Source: an uncultured Parafilimonas sp. (GTDB taxonomy: Bacteria; Bacteroidota; Bacteroidia; Chitinophagales; Chitinophagaceae). Taken from it: a stretch of 64,000 bases of DNA. Below, piece by piece: positions 63,803 through 64,000 of the stretch. Numbering within the stretch: position 1 is the stretch's first letter; the number at the start of each line of letters is the position of its first letter. The notes beneath the pieces were generated by a model. It was given only the letters and a program-made list of their open reading frames with translations. It had not been told where the DNA came from and searched no databases. The DNA is taken from the NCBI GenBank assembly GCA_903882935.1, contig CAIRZB010000007.1, positions 124,001 through 188,000 of the forward strand. The letters are read 5' to 3'. Position numbers and translations under genes: made by a program.

Positions 63803-64000
63803 ATGAGAAACACATTCATCAACACACAAAACATAAAAAAAATTTTTCCGGCACTTGTTAGTATAGCATGCATAACCGCATGCCATAAAGATATAACCAC
63901 ATCTAACCAAACCGGTAGCACTGCCACCGGTAATTTTAGCCAGGTGTTTGAAGATTTTTGGACCAACATGAATAACAGTTACGTTTTTTGGAGCGTTGAT
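63803..64000 (+). CDS. Lipoprotein, probable S41 family peptidase (3' end beyond window)
   Basis: The open frame starts at ATG 63803 and runs 66 codons to the window end. It has a lipoprotein signal (residues 1-27, lipidated Cys in ITACHK) and a Ser/Thr-rich linker. The last visible part, FEDFWTNMNNSYVFWSVD, is the usual N-terminal stretch of Bacteroidota C-terminal-processing (S41) peptidases, but the catalytic domain is outside the window, so the family is an inference from this short match. Confidence 0.6.
   Translation, partial: MRNTFINTQNIKKIFPALVSIACITACHKDITTSNQTGSTATGNFSQVFEDFWTNMNNSYVFWSVD

Noticed and set aside
1-64000. CRISPR array, prophage or insertion sequence
   Set aside because: No spaced direct repeats, no transposase, integrase cluster or phage genes seen; XerD has the housekeeping form.

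Overview
The window looks like a chromosomal segment from a member of the Bacteroidota, probably the Chitinophagaceae/Sphingobacteriales side. The reasons are: type IX secretion (T9SS) cargo proteins with a gliding-motility-type C-terminal domain, PadR/PspC pairing, a NUDIX-type sugar regulator, bacterial GGGP synthase, many short lipoproteins with lipoboxes, and several promoters of the Bacteroidota form TTTG-N19..21-TAnnTTTG. It is mostly core-type sequence. I see no prophage, transposase, CRISPR array or rRNA. One tRNA-Leu(GAG) is present.

Layout. 1-5.7 kb: a multi-PAS histidine kinase cut by the window edge, a PadR-PspC pair with a candidate palindromic operator, and a metallophosphoesterase gene split by an in-frame TAA. 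5.9-12.6 kb: gcvT, an SRPBCC protein whose 5' end carries a palindromic repeat, an RlpA-like lipoprotein, two glycosyltransferases and uvrB. 12.6-13.3 kb: a 133-bp tandem repeat behind uvrB and an orphan HicB-like gene interrupted by TAA. 13.3-16.3 kb: esterase and DOPA-dioxygenase-like genes, a cold-shock-domain protein and a conserved small protein. 16.3-19.3 kb: a GH127 arabinofuranosidase-type enzyme next to a NUDIX-wHTH regulator. 19.4-21.9 kb: a TraB/GumN gene (again with an in-frame TAA), an ECF sigma factor and two membrane proteins. 21.9-32.5 kb: class II ribonucleotide reductase, GGGP synthase, aldose epimerase, pdxA, rsmA, a 2-hydroxyacid dehydrogenase and a CBS/CNNM transporter-like protein. 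32.5-43.7 kb: two histidine kinases, DUF5995, a haem-containing dehydrogenase-like lipoprotein, a GH10-like (GHL10) hydrolase, a radical SAM/SPASM protein, tRNA-Leu, and a sugar-isomerase lipoprotein. 43.8-49.7 kb: xerD, a YkgJ protein, yraN, manA, a DUF6580-like membrane protein, rnhA and a PhzF-type isomerase. 50-64 kb: a cell-surface block with a PepSY-like repeat lipoprotein, a LytS/LytTR two-component pair, a Gly/Pro-rich exported protein, two tandem ~876-residue T9SS-type PKD proteins, a TonB-dependent receptor with a small exported partner, a beta-barrel protein and the start of an S41 peptidase lipoprotein.

The most unusual signal is that three unrelated genes in the first 20 kb (metallophosphoesterase, HicB-like, TraB/GumN) each carry one in-frame TAA, after which family-typical sequence resumes in the same frame. 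TAA also ends most intact genes here, so code reassignment is unlikely. Recent nonsense mutations, assembly errors or programmed/suppressed readthrough remain open. Other points of interest are REPIN-like inverted pairs of G-rich palindromes (one bounding a 241-bp unit with perfect 24-bp ends), the 133-bp tandem repeat at uvrB, and several promoters so close to start codons that leaderless mRNAs are likely.
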